A stretch of DNA of 64,000 nt from Cyathus striatus (lineage: Eukaryota > Basidiomycota > Agaricomycetes > Agaricales > Nidulariaceae), in NCBI GenBank assembly GCA_025738555.1, contig JAOVFP010000018.1, positions 1,116,001-1,180,000 on the forward strand. The letters are read 5' to 3'. The position numbers and the translations under genes were made by a program. The notes beneath the pieces are model-generated. The model saw nothing but the letters and a program-made list of their open reading frames with translations. It was not told the DNA's origin and made no database searches. This document shows positions 24,546 to 37,305 of the stretch, piece by piece (the first letter of the stretch is position 1; every line of letters begins with the position of its first letter).

Positions 24546-25173
24546 CAAAGCTGTGGATATCATATGGAACACATCTCATAGTAGAATGGCTTCGCGCCTC
24601 AGCTATCGGTGGACAAAGCTACCTGGGTATCCTCTTGCGCGATTGAGAGCAATCTAGGTTAGTGCGTCGAAATGGAGAAGCTGTCATATAAAGGAACCAC
24701 CAACCAGCAACCACGCTGCACTCACGTGCTAGGAACCACTCACACGTCTGTCAGTGGTTATATTAATTGTTTTCATTGACTTCATTCTCTAATCGGATTA
24801 TTCCATCCTCCGCGACTGCCGCCGACTTGAACTCGACGAAATTTGTTCATTCCCTCGATATCAAAGGTGTATGGATTACTGAGAAATCAAAATAACATAT
24901 TCAAACGGACCTGGAGATACATGGATAGATAGGTTTTCCCGATCGACGCATTCTAATGGCTATTTGCAATGTACTGGAAAAGGCCGCACACACGTGGTGA
25001 GGCGATTGATCCTTCCAACGCGTTGGCTAGGAGCACATTAAAAAGCATCACATTGCTTTATATATAGCCAGCTCATGCAAGCCTTCTTCCCCCCCGTCTC
25101 GTCACTTCAAACGCCTCACTACCGAAGCACTTAACAGCTTACAAGTTCAAAGTCAAATTTTGTGGTATTTACA
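24546..25173 (+). promoter_or_regulatory. Conserved promoter of NLR-B
   Basis: Homologous to the promoters of NLR-A and NLR-C. TATATATA lies at 25058-25065, about 110 bases before the ATG at 25174, followed by the conserved C-rich tract. A GTG at 25162 is in frame, but the ATG at 25174 matches the starts of the other two copies and was chosen. Confidence 0.65.
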
Positions 25174-28100
25174 ATGGCTGAAATATCTTCAAATGCTCAA
25201 ATTTTCCGCAATGCGCAACATGTCAATATTACTGGCGGGCAGCTGAATGCTGTTGGTCGCGATCAAAACATTTATTATAATATGAAAAATGATGAAATCA
25301 CTGAAAAACTTAAACTATTAAAGCCTGTTGACCATAACAAGCACCACACCCCTCCATGCATGGAAGGGACTAGGGTTGCCATTCTGAATGATATTTATAT
25401 GTGGCTGAAAGATTTTGGTATGTAAATATATTCATATAATTATGATAGAAGATAAATCAATTGTTTTAATAGATGTCTCCACTCCAAACATTATGTGGAT
25501 CACTGGGGGTCCAGGTACAGGAAAATCTGCAATAGCTTCTACCCTGGTTGAATCTCTAAACTCAAATGAATGGAAGAGACTGGGTGGCTGCCACTTCTTT
25601 AAGAGAGATGATAATACTGTATGTGATGCCACTGTAGTTTGGAGAACAATAGCTGCAGATATAGCTTCGAAGTCAAAATATTCTATGTTGAAAGACAAAA
25701 TTGCAGAACATCTTGATAACAACTTTCAGCTTGGAAGCATTGAATGGCATTTCAAACACTTGATTGAAGATCCACTCATTACTTGTCATAGACAACTTAA
25801 AGATAACCCACCTGCATTTGTGATTGATGCTCTTGATGAATGCAAATCATCTGATCATTTTATATATCTGAAAAATACTTTACAAAAATGGGTTGAACTT
25901 CCTAAACATTTTAAGCTCATTTTAACTGGGAGGCCTGGTTCCCCACCAGATATATTTGAGAATGAAAAGTTATGCAAGATTATAAAATTGAAAACAGATT
26001 CTAACCATGATGCAGAAATTGATCATGACATATATCTCTTTCTAAAGAAAAGTTTGGAAAACTATCAGAATGTATTACAACTTCAGTCAAGGGACAAAGA
26101 ATTATGTGAGATGACCAAAAAATGTGCTGGTTTGTTCATTTGGGCATCAACAGCAGTTAAATACATTACTATGTTTGCAGATGAAGATGGACAGCTTTCA
26201 CCAGAACAAAAATTTCAGCAAGTTCTTCTTGGACATGTAAACCAAAGTGTTGAGATTCTCTATAATCAAATACTGCAAAATTCTTTTGGTAAATGGACAC
26301 CAGATAGGCAGAAAATTGTAAGAGAAGTGCTAGGAATAATATGCATGGCAAAGTCTCCATTGCATAAAGAGGTCATTTCTTACTTTGTCAATATTGATGG
26401 GAATAATGTTGCTGAGGAAATCTCTAGAATATTAAGTTATCTTCTTCCAGTTACATCAATGAAAAATAATCATATAACATTCCATCATTTATCATTTGTT
26501 GAATTTTTATTGGGAGGGTTTATAAATGAAGAATTTAAAATCAACCAATACAAAATTATGAAAACCATGACAAAAGCAATATTTGAGATTCTCAATAGTC
26601 AACTAAAATTTAATATTTGCAATATTGACTCATCATATACAATGAATGAAAATATTGAGCCAACAATAGTTACTCAATATATACCATCACATCTTCAATA
26701 TTGATGCAAATATTGGAACATGCATTACATTGAAATGATTGAAAGTGAAAAATATCATTTTATTTCTTTAGCAAAGGAATTTAGATTGTTCTTATTCACA
26801 AAATTTTTATATTGGTTAGAAGTCATGAGCCTCTTAAATAAGATACAAACAGCAGAAGAAATGTTGAAACAACTAATATTATGCACAAAGGTATGCTGCC
26901 AGCTAAATTAACACTAGTAAGGTACTGAGCTTTATAAAGATAAACTCTACAGAACATAATTTCATTGAAGATGGGATAAAATTTATTATAAATTTTTACA
27001 TTCCTATTACTAGAAATTTATCTCATATATATATCTCAGCACTGGCATTTTCACCAGAAAACTCATTAATTTGGAAGCATTTCTCTCCATTCTATGGAAG
27101 TATACCTTCCATTATAAAAGGGAGAAATAGAGACTGGGATAAATACTTTCAGTCTATATGCTATACCAGTTCAGCAGCGACATGTGTGGCTTATTCTCCA
27201 AATGGGAGACAGGTAGTATTTGGCTTAAATGACAATACCATCAGAGTATGGAGTATATATCTCACTACTGAACCTACTGAACCATTTCAGGGCCACAGTC
27301 GTTGTGTGACATCTGTGGCTTTTTCTCCAGATGGAACACAAGTGGTGTCTGGCTCAGATGATAAAACAGTCAGGGTGTGGAATGTGAAGAGTAGAAAAAC
27401 CATTGCTGGACCATTTCAAGGCCACAGTCATTCAGTGACATCTGTGGCATTTTCTCCAGATGGAACACAAGTGGTGTCTGGCTCATTAGATCAAACAGTC
27501 AGGGTGTGGAATGTGAAGAGTGGAAAAACCATTGCTGGACCATTTCAAGGCCACAGTTATTCAGTGACATCAGTGGCATTTTCTCCAGATGGAACACAAG
27601 TGGTGTCTGGCTCACATGATGAAACAGTCAGGGTGTGGAATGTGAAGAGTGGAAAAACCATTGCTGGACCATTTCAAGGCCACAGTCATTGTGTGACATC
27701 TGTGGCATTTTGTCCAGATGGAACACAAGTGGTGTCTGGCTCATGGGATAAAACAGTCAGGGTGTGGAATGTGAAGAGTGGAAAAACCATTGCTGGACCA
27801 TTTCAAGGCCACAGTGAACCAGTGAGATCTGTGGCATTTTCTCCAGATGGAACACAAGTGGTGTCTGGCTCAGATGATAAAACAGTCAGGGTGTGGAATG
27901 TGAAGAGTGGAAAAACCATTGCTGGACCATTTCAAGGCCACAGTAATCCAGTGACATCTGTGGCATTTTCTCCAGATGGAACACAAGTGGTGTCTGGCTC
28001 ATCAGATCAAACAGTGAGGGTGTGGAATGTGAAAAGTGGAAAAACCATTGCTGGACCATTTCAAGGCCACAGTGATTCAGTGAGATCTGTGGCATTTTCT

Positions 28101-29738
28101 CCAGATGGAACACAAGTGGTGTCTGGCTCATGGGATAAAACAGTCAGGGTGTGGAATGTGAAGAGTGGAAAAACCATTGCTGGACCATTTCAAGGCCACA
28201 GTGATTGGGTGACATCTGTGGCATTTTCTCCAGATGGAACACAAGTGGTGTCTGGCTCACATGATGAAACAGTCAGGGTGTGGAATGTGAAGAGTGGAAA
28301 AACCATTGCTGGACCATTTCAAGGCCACAGTCATTGGGTGACATCTGTGGCATTTTCTCCAGATGGAACACAAGTGGTGTCTGGCTCATGGGATAAAACA
28401 GTCAGGGTGTGGAGTGTGAAGAGTGGAAAAACCATTGCTGGGCCATTTCAAGGCCACAGTGATTGGGTGACATCTGTGGCATTTTCTCCAGATGGAACAC
28501 AAGTGGTGTCTGGCTCAGATGATGAAACAGTCAGGGTGTGGAATGTGAAGAGTGGAAAAACCATTGCTGGACCATTTCAAGGCCACAGTCATTGTGTGAC
28601 ATCTGTGGCATTTTCTCCAGATGGAACACATGTGGTGTCTGGCTCAGATGATAAAACAGTCAGGTTGTGGAATGTGAAGAGTGGAAAAACCATTGCTGGG
28701 CCATTTCAAGGCCACAGTAATCCAGTGACATCTGTGGCATTTTCTCCAGATGGAACACAAGTGGTGTCTGGCTCATGGGATAAAACAGTCAGGGTGTGGA
28801 ATGTGAAGAGTGGAAAAACCATTGCTGGACCATTTCAAGGCCACAGTGATTCAGTGACATCAGTGGCATTTTCTCCAGATGGAACACAAGTGGTGTCTGG
28901 CTCATGGGATAAAACAGTCTGGTTGTGGAATGTGAAGAGTGGAAAAACCATTGCTGGACCATTTCAAGGCCACAGTGATTCAGTGACATCAGTGGCATTT
29001 TCTCCAGATGGAGCACAAGTGGTGTCTGGCTCACATGATGAAACAGCCAGGGTGTGGAATGTGAAGAGTGGAAAAACCATTGCTGGACCATTTCAAGGCC
29101 ACAGTCATTGTGTGACATCTGTGGCATTTTCTCCAGATGGAACACAAGTGGTGTCTGGCTCAGATGATAAAACAGTCAGGTTGTGGAATGTGAAGAGTGG
29201 AAAAACCATTGCTGGGCCATTTCAAGGCCACAGTAATCCAGTGACATCTGTGGCATTTTCTCCAGATGGAGCACAAGTGGTGTCTGGCTCACATGATGAA
29301 ACAGTCAGGGTGTGGAATGTGAAGAGTGGAAAAACCATTGCTGGACCATTTGAAGGCCACAGTGATTCAGTGAGATCTGTGGCATTTTCCCCTGATGGAA
29401 CACACGTGGTTGGCTCAGGTAATAAAACAGTCAGAGTGAGGAACACAAACAATTCTTCAGATTATTCACATGAAATTGACTTATTAGAAGATAACATTTT
29501 CTTTTCAACCTGCATTTCAGATGGATGGGTAAAAGATAGCAATAAAAACCTATTATTTTGGGTTCCTTCTATTTATAGAGAACATCTCTGCAGTCTTGAA
29601 TCTGTACAAATCTTTCCTGTTGATGATATATGTCAAATTGATTTGACACATTTTACCTATGGATATCACTGGTACAAGTGTCAATCTGAGTCTCCTGCTC
29701 TTCCAAAGGCTTGGTTCAGATGGATAATTAAAAGATAG
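25174..29738 (+). pseudogene. NLR-B: NACHT-WD40 gene with one premature TGA
   Basis: Exons correspond exactly to NLR-A: 25174-25417, 25473-26890 and 26940-29738 (intron 1 of 55 bp, intron 2 of 49 bp or 31 bp). Walker A GGPGTGKS and Walker B FVIDALDEC are present. The only disruption is TGA at 26702-26704, codon 492, where NLR-A and NLR-C have TGC (Cys). Everything downstream, including 17 WD40 repeats and the C-terminal domain, remains open (1486 codons in all with the 49-bp intron). The truncated product would keep the N-terminal region and NACHT but lose all WD40 repeats. Either a recent pseudogene, a natural truncated NLR, or an assembly error. Confidence 0.85.
27291..29460 (+). repeat. 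WD40 repeat array of NLR-B (17 units)
   Basis: Seventeen direct units of 129 bp; the last is slightly shorter (VVGSGNKTV). The units are more uniform than in NLR-A. Variation is concentrated at unit residues 4, 5, 23 and 25, with occasional Thr/Arg at residue 7. Units 10-11-12 and 14-15-16 share the order of markers (DDE or HDE, then HC with VRLW, then NP), indicating a block duplication. Confidence 0.92.
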
Positions 29739-29870
29739 TAATAACAAGATATTATTTTGGGTTCTTTTCAATTGTGCAAACCTTGCAAGATAATGACATG
29801 TGTGAAGTTGATTTGGCACATTTCATCCATGGATCTAACTGATACAAGTGTAAAGTTATTTACAGGAACA
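29739..29870 (+). pseudogene. Remnant of duplicated NLR C-terminal segment
   Basis: Decayed counterpart of 5993-6185. It starts like ILFWVPFNC after the NLR-B stop, has lost the middle part and carries stops. The same deletion is seen after NLR-C, so B and C are closer to each other than to A. Confidence 0.7.
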
Positions 29871-30540
29871 ATGATGGGCATGTTGCACCTTGCTTTCTTT
29901 AGTTTCCTCTTGATATTTCCACTTACATTCTTTTTTTTTTTTTCATAAACTCTGGTATCTCAAGAATATGCATGTTATTCAGACTATATTACTTGTATTA
30001 TATTGCATGAAGCTGGGGCATAGCCTCAGAAAAATGAATTAACCTGTTAGTTTTCACTGCTTTGCAATATTACACACATCATATCTGGTTTTTCTGCTCA
30101 TTCTATGAGCCTTCAAAAAATCCACTTGAATTCTACTACCACTACTGAGTTTCTATTTATTGTTGAATGCTATATATATTAATACAGTGTCAGATCACAC
30201 TTACATACTAAACATTTGATAATGTTTGTACTTATATGGTGGCAGTTTTCCGCTGCTGCCAGTATAACCATAGCTTACCAAGTATTTACAGTAGACTTTT
30301 CTTACCTTGTACCTTTGTAGACAGATAACCTATGTGGTCTAGTTTACTTTGTGTAAGTGTACATATAGCAGTAGGAGATATACACTTTTTTAAATTTTCC
30401 AGTTTAATTTGATGCCTATGAATGTACTACCATACAAAACAATTACAAGACAATAGTGACAGTGTGGAACCCAAGTTCTACTTCACTATCAGATAACACC
30501 ATTCCAACACATCAAAACACCCTTCTATCCTGATATGTTA
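29871..30540. repeat. 3' flank of NLR-B
   Basis: Homologous to the flanks after NLR-A and NLR-C. Similarity ends sharply near 30540, before the point reached in the other two loci, which marks a breakpoint of the duplication or a later event. Confidence 0.7.
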
Positions 30541-32061
30541 CATAATATTACTTTTGCTGAGTATTGCTGCTCTCTTTCATGCTCATAGTTTCGCCACCTG
30601 GTGATTGCCAGTGGTGAAACCTGGCACAGTGAAACAGCGAGGTTTTGCCCATGACATTAGCAAAGGGGCATCGTCAAGGTGAGAGAAGCTGAATCGAACA
30701 TTTGCCGAATGTTGTCATTGGATGTCGGAACACTCATCACGTGAAATTTATCTTATCTTATCTACTTTCAGCTCCTAGCCCTTGGTGCTAACATGTAATG
30801 TGTGTCATGAAGTGACATGTGTTAAAGGGCAAGCTTGACGAATCCTAGTTTTTAGTTATATTTTTTTTATACATTCTAAATTAACTTGTTGCACTATATT
30901 TTAAATGCCACTATTTCGGCTTGAACTTTGTTTAAACAGAGTGTAATCAGAATAATTATTATGTACTTTGTATCAGTAGTCTTGTCTTCAATGCTCTATT
31001 AATTTATGCTTCATTTTTATATACTAAATAGTAGTCCAACTTTTGTCCTGATGTCCTAATTTTATTTTAATAGCCTGTGCATTATTTATTTATCCTACAT
31101 TCACTCTAAATGCCCTTGCTTCATTCTAATACATAATCCTTGTCTCAAATTTTTCTACTACTGTACCATTACAACCAAATGTTCATGATTTTTAGTGTGA
31201 CACTGAAGTTTAGTTCATTGTTCAGTTCATACCTAGATTTGGTGCATGACATTAGCCAAATTTGTTCAAAGATATAAGGGCACACTGAAGTACTGGGACA
31301 ATGGGACAATGCATTATAAGTGGCCCAAGGAGAAGAACAATGATGTATTGTCTCATAATAACTTATATAGAAAGCCTTGATGGTGGTCCAAGCAATGGAA
31401 TTAACATTTAAATACCATAGCATTCAATAAAGTAGCTTAAGACACACTAACAGATGCAACTCTGACTTTGAGGCATGGTGAGAGAAAAAAATATAAAAAT
31501 ACAATGTATTTGTCTAAATCATGGGAAGAGCATTAGAGTACTTATTTCACATAATTTACATGTACTGTCACCTTGAACTGTTCGAAAATTTTTGAAAAAA
31601 TAGGCCTATTTTATTTCAGCTGAACCTTTGTTCAAACTAGCTTGTGATGTGTCACAAATCAAAAAATTGTTCAGTTCACACAGGTACCATTATGTGTCAC
31701 TGAACAATCAGTCGTAATAGTACAGTATGGTTAAATGCATGGGTGCACTGGTTGCCTAGTACCAATTATCCAATAGTATTTGAAGGTGATATAAAAGTAT
31801 GAACTTAGTAAAAAGTACCCATTGTTGAATCTAAAGTTTGAGCAGAGATGTATTTACAATGGAAATGTGTGTATTCGATGCACCATCATAATGCTGACTA
31901 ATGCACTGTATTGGCCCAGTGCTCACCAACACAAAGCGGACAAACCCGAGCGTTTACGGAAAAATCCGAGCGTGGCGGCAAAATCCGGTCATTGATGCAC
32001 AGCCACTATGCATTTTCGCTCGCCAACGCAGACAAATAGGGGGAGCAAGCTCCCCCAACAA
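30541..32061. other. Intergenic, no gene recognised
   Basis: AT-rich, without credible coding frames. A short perfect-arm hairpin, GGGGGAGC-AA-GCTCCCCC, lies at about 32039-32056 just before the hAT-like element. CpG reappears near 30590 and again from about 31930. Confidence 0.4.
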
Positions 32062-32069
32062 GTTAGTAG

Positions 32070-33617
32070 AGGACCCTGGACATATAGGCCAAAGGTCGTT
32101 CCACGAAGCGGACAATTTTTTTGAAATTTGACCCCTTAGGACGTTCCAGATACGGACAAACTTGGGACTTTCTGAGCAAAATGTAGTTCCAAAAATTCGG
32201 ACAGCATTGACCTCTTCATCTGAGGGTCGTTCCGAGGTCCGGACATTGACAGGTATGTAGCATATCGGCTTAATGTCCTGTATGCTTAGGTGCTGAAACG
32301 GTTTGAGAGCTTACAATACTGTTAGTCATGTCAAGATGTCGCGTGTTTGATTCTCGTTGTAAACACACATTATATAATTTTTTTTATAGATTTATTCAGT
32401 GTTTAATGTGATGGTAGCTATGCATTGGGAGCACGAAACGCAACAGGCTAAGAAGGGTATACACATAAGTTGCAATCCTGATTCAATCACTACAATCATC
32501 GAAGAAACTACCATAAGATCGAAGATAATTAGTCAGTTTCACCAGGTATTGAAGGAAAATCAAGATGATCGGGCTATTGGGACAGGCTCAGAACTTAATG
32601 TACAGTGGGAGCAAGCAGCAAAAGGTTCCATCAGGAAATACAGCGAACGCAGTCAAGGTTCCAACAAGTGATGCCGTTGAGGTGTGTAAATATCACTTAT
32701 TTCGGTTGATATGAAGACGAATTCACACTTCTGTTTAAAAAGGATGCCAAAAAACGGCACAGAATATTTTTTGCATCCAAGGTTCCAACACTTGATTATT
32801 TATCCCACAGCCCGAGTAACTCTTAATAAACTTCTGGTCATCAATAACTATGTATTTGTTCTCGTCGATAATAGGATACAGATTGGCAAAGGTTACTTTC
32901 TCTTTTTATTTATCTGCCACCGGAAATCACTGATGAATTCACTCAGTATCTAGTCATCGCCATGTACTAGAAAAGTGGTAAAAATACGAGAAATGAAGCC
33001 GCAAACGTAACATCTAACATCTGTGCACTTTCCAGAATTTCGGTGCAGATATTTCAGCACATACATGGTCATGATTTTAAATTAAAGCCTAAAAAGACCG
33101 CTGTGTTTGATTTCCACCAATTTGCGCATCTGCCTGCTTGCGAAGTCTTAATTCTCTTGTCACATGGGCCTGTTTCACTCTCAGCTAATGGCCTGGAAAT
33201 TGGGCAAGAAGATCTAAACATCTATTAAGAACTGCATGCTATATGCGAAAATATTAGCAATGTGGTGAAGAACTTCAGAAAGAGAAATGCATAATAGGTT
33301 ATAATATGTACTGCTAAATGTTCATGTATCAGAGAACAATAAATATATGTGCTTCTTACTGTTATAGGCCTATGTACCATGAAGCTTAGGATTTGGATGG
33401 CCAGCCTGACAAAAACTGATACGATTAGAGGCTGTTACATGCTGGGAGGACAAAAACTGCATGCTGGGAGGACGTTCTTGGATCTCCGGACAAATTTCGA
33501 AATTTATTTGGAATGTCGTTCCAATTCCGGACAAAAAATCGCAAATTTGGGACGGACAAACTTTGGGAAAAAAGGAAATTTTCTGGAACGACCTTTGGCC
33601 CATATGTCCAGGGTCCT
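32070..33617. mobile_element. hAT/P-like non-autonomous element with 8-bp TSD
   Basis: A 1548-bp element with inverted ends that begin AGGACCCTGGACATAT and continue for about 37 bases. It is flanked by the direct 8-bp duplication GTTAGTAG (32062-32069 and 33618-33625). An 8-bp target duplication is typical of hAT and P superfamily elements. Subterminal regions repeat CGGACAAA and GGTCGTTCC motifs. Open frames at 32399-32671, 32711-32953 and 33043-33228 are short and unrecognised; no transposase is seen. Confidence 0.85.
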
Positions 33618-33625
33618 GTTAGTAG

Positions 33626-34049
33626 TCACGAAGCACTCACGCATCTATTTACTCAAATCGCATCTGAGAACAAATTCGACAGTACCAAGAAATCAAACGC
33701 GAAGATCAGCTCCATCAATAACAGTGCATTATTAGCTTGGCCTATTTATTCAATGAGCGCCTGCTGCCTGAGCCGAACCTTGTGAACATTCGCACCAATT
33801 CGCCGACACGCTGTCTACAGGATCTTGACACGATCCAAATTTGACTGGTCCAATCCACTGGATTATCGATAACCCATGAGAAGCAGTATTCAATCGATCC
33901 CGTCGTATACCAAACTGCCTGACGAATATGCTTATAAGCGCTGCTGGCTTATCTATGAAATGCACGCGATGCAGGAGATACAATGGGACAGACATGGGAC
34001 TTTTCATATAAAAGAAAGACATACTGTAAAGAAATGTGGCTGCTCAATA
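33626..34049. repeat. Partial module-M-like sequence
   Basis: From about 33800 the sequence contains degenerate module M motifs (TTATCGATAACCCATGAGAAGCAG, split by variants) before the composite repeat begins. No gene is seen. Confidence 0.4.
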
Positions 34050-36905
34050 AGATGCGCAGGAAAAGTACAACAGTAATAAGTACACAAATCCTGACCGCAT
34101 AGTGACGCTCAACCTTGAGTCAATCGTGCACCGCGAGAGCATATGCATTTCGGATCGACCCGACATCTGAGCTTCATTTTGTAACGGGAGTGCAATCAAA
34201 TCAGACTCTGCCTTCACCCTGGTGCGTGTAGGAAGCAAGGACGGTAGGGACATTGAAAGAGGCCAAGATAACCGAGTGAATGTGTCGAAAGCAGTTGGTC
34301 TTAGACATAATACCACGTCCATGCACAGGACAATCCTCAACGACGTAAGATCACTACAGAAGGTAGCTCTTCCATCTTGCCAAGCGTCCCGGACTCTCTG
34401 TGTGGGCTGTACACACGAGGAATATGCCGGGTAAAGAAAGAGCGTAGTGGGGTGCGTCCACGCACAGCTTGGTGTATGAATAGGAAGGAGAAAACAAGGA
34501 CACCTTATACAAGAAGATGTAGACGCTTGCAAGAATGTCCTTACATCATAGAGGCTCTGCGACCTTTATTGACCTCCTAGTCTCAATCCCCCTTCCACTC
34601 CGACTTAAATAACAAAACCGACAACTTGAGACAGACACACCAACACCCTTCACGAATAAGATCCTACGTGCGCCACCAGATATTCTCCTTTCTGGGTCCC
34701 CTCCATGGTCATCGTGGTCATCGTAGCGCACGGAGGCGAGACAGCACTAATATGGGCACAGGAGATGATCTACGTGGAGGCTTAGGCGGTGCAGAGGCAT
34801 ACAGAAGAGGGTATCAGAGTCGTAAACGAAACTCGATACATTCCGCGTGTTTTCTTCATCGGGCCGGAGGTGCAAGCGGTAGCCACGGTAGTGGTTGCGT
34901 TTAAGTATTAAGGAGGAAGGATAGGTTCGAGGGGTGTCGGTGGTCGGTGAATAACACAGGCGCTCAAGAACTCGCGGTTGATGAGGTACAACGTTGACGT
35001 TTGCCTCGTGAACGTGAAGAGACAGCATGAAAAGTTGTTCGTCATCCTGAATGGAACATGGGACCACTATACGTCACCCTGGCCCTCATCCCCGACTCTC
35101 CTTTCCCCCTTGAACCATAGTCATAGCGCTACTACGGTCCTCCCCCCTTATCCTCTTCGAAGAATTGTCATAGGCATACATAGGGAGCAAAGACGAATCA
35201 AAGAGCAGGTGGAGATGCTCTGTGTTCGGAGGGGATAGGCATTACGGAGGGTGTAGGGGACGAAGACGGTAAAGGCTTCTCGGGGATAGTGTCCAGCTGA
35301 TCCATGGGTGACTATCCTTCTTTTCGTTGACATGCCCACACAAAAGGCGTAACGGGAAAGGTGCAGTACACATCTCTCCATAGCGTAAGGTACCACCGAC
35401 GCGCACTACTCGGTCCTTTCGGCAAAATGGTGAGGTTTGTCTAGTGAACGTGCTTAGAGAGCGAGAAAAGCTGTCCGCGGTCCTGGATGGAACACGGGTC
35501 CACTATACATCGCCTTGGCTCTTATCCTCGACTCTCAGGCCTGTATCCCTGCCTGCTTGCGCTACAATCATAGGGTAAAGTACCGCCGACGCGCGCTACT
35601 ACGGTCCTTTCCCCGTATTCTCTTCGAAGGATTGCTGTAGGCATACTTATGGAACAGAGACATCCTAGAGAAACGGCCGGACACGCCTGCGTGAGGAGAT
35701 AGGCGTGCGGGGGGTGTAGGGGGACGAAACCGGCATAGGCATCAGAAGCTGGTATAGTGCCCAGCTGATCCGTAAGCGGTTCTCCTCGCATGGTGGACGT
35801 GCTTACGCAAAAGGCGTAACGGGAAAAGGCGGGGTACATGTTCCTAACGAGCATGGCGATGCGTGTGCTATGGAAGTGCAGACGTATGCAATGTGTGATG
35901 GGTAGTGATAGAGACATTCCAGAGCTCCCGCTTGAATAGGCACAACGATCGGGGTTGCTTCGTGAACGTGCAAAAGGAGCAGGAAAAGCTGCCTGTCATC
36001 TTGGAATGAACCGGGAACCACTTAACTTCCCCCTCGTCTCCGTCTCTCGGGTCTGCATCCCCCCCTTCTACTACCACCAGGGCCCAAGGTACCGCCCGCG
36101 CACACCATCACAGATATATCCCCGCCGTGGTGTCTTCGGAGTCTCGACGTAGGCATACATAGGGAGTGTGTATTGTGCTAGAGGAAGGTCCGGGGATGCT
36201 CTGTGTGAAGAGATAGCCGTCGAGGGGGGCATAATGGGCGAAACCGTTACAGGCTTTCGAGGCGATGGGATAGTTCGCTGTGAACCAGATACTCCATAGT
36301 TATATTCCTCTTCCACTATGCTTGGTGCGTGCAACCGCATAATGCGAAGTGAGAGGTGCGGTATATGTGTTGGATGAGTGTGGTTATGCGTGTGCTGCAG
36401 GGAAAGTGCAACCGTGAGTAGTAAGCATTGAGGGGAAGGTGAATTGCACGCACCGGTGGCACACACAGCCTTAGAAGTCAGTCCAATACATGCAGATAAC
36501 TGAGTACCATTGGCGGTGTATGAATGTATACGGGGATCTGACGTTTCTTGTGAAAGGAGGAAGAGCTGCTGGCGAAGGAAGCGTCGATGAGTCAACTGAA
36601 TAGAAGAGCAGGGATGAGAGAAAGTGCTTACTAGTGACAAAGAGCTAGAGATACCCAGCTCATCCTTCTGCACTATCGCCTACACCTTCGTAATTTCCAA
36701 CAACTGACATTCAGCATGAGGACCCGAAAGTAGTCCGGTAGTCCACGACGCGTCGAATTAGCATGTCTTCAGGTCTTCTCGGGTTTGTTCAAAAGGGCGT
36801 GCGGATCTGTATCTTGAAAATCCCGAGTCTCCCAGGTGGGAGTAAGAGTGGGGAGTTGAAAGGGTAGGGTTGTCGTAACGAGGTTGTCGTTTACAATGAA
36901 TGGTC
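34050..36905 (+). repeat. Composite repeat, copy ii
   Basis: Begins with a segment (34050-34950) directly repeated at 38541-39600, then units of about 450-480 bp. Recurring markers are CTCGTGAACGTG near 35000, 35430 and 35960, GGTACCGCC, and GTAGGCATACATAGGGAG. It ends in the 3' part of the minus-strand frame at 36769-37305. Direct relatives are 38541-43271 and 48050-51185. Confidence 0.75.
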
Positions 36906-37305
36906 GAAAATGGTCAAGAATAATCATGTGATTACATATTACTACGTAAGAATCGAGATTGGCGCGAGATTTAGGTCTAGCCACTAAGCCAGAGTTTCCA
37001 TCAGCGCGCTCATTGCCCTCGTCTTCACTGTCGTCGTCTTCATCTCCCATTAAGTTCAATATCGCCTCTTCATGAACCTCTACCTCAGCATTTATAATCA
37101 ATATCCCTCCTTTCCGGTAATAATCAAGAAAATCTGAAGGATCACCAGATCTTGGATAACGAAACAAGTCTCCCAATGGAATACTAGTCTGTTTTGATCG
37201 GCCAGAAGTTCTTGTCTTATTTGCAGAGCCTGAGAGCGCAGATAATGGTATTGTGGGATCCTTTGGATGTCGTTCTGTGAGATCAGTAAGGGGAAACTGG
37301 GAGTT
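36769..37305 (-). CDS. Unidentified protein fragment of the composite repeat
   Basis: Open for 179 codons on the minus strand with no ATG start in the obvious place, so the 5' end is probably an upstream exon. It reads like a real protein: PLGDLFRYPRSGDPSDFLDY, then a very acidic stretch GDEDDDSEDEGNER, then HFRPFIVND. I do not recognise the family. The last ~35 codons recur at the edge of the other composite repeats (20162-20276, about 43155-43260 and 51065-51175), where the upstream part is missing or decayed. It may be a transposon-associated gene or a host gene picked up by the repeat. Confidence 0.5.
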   Translation of the reverse strand, partial: NSQFPLTDLTERHPKDPTIPLSALSGSANKTRTSGRSKQTSIPLGDLFRYPRSGDPSDFLDYYRKGGILIINAEVEVHEEAILNLMGDEDDDSEDEGNERADGNSGLVARPKSRANLDSYVVICNHMIILDHFRPFIVNDNLVTTTLPFQLPTLTPTWETRDFQDTDPHALLNKPEKT

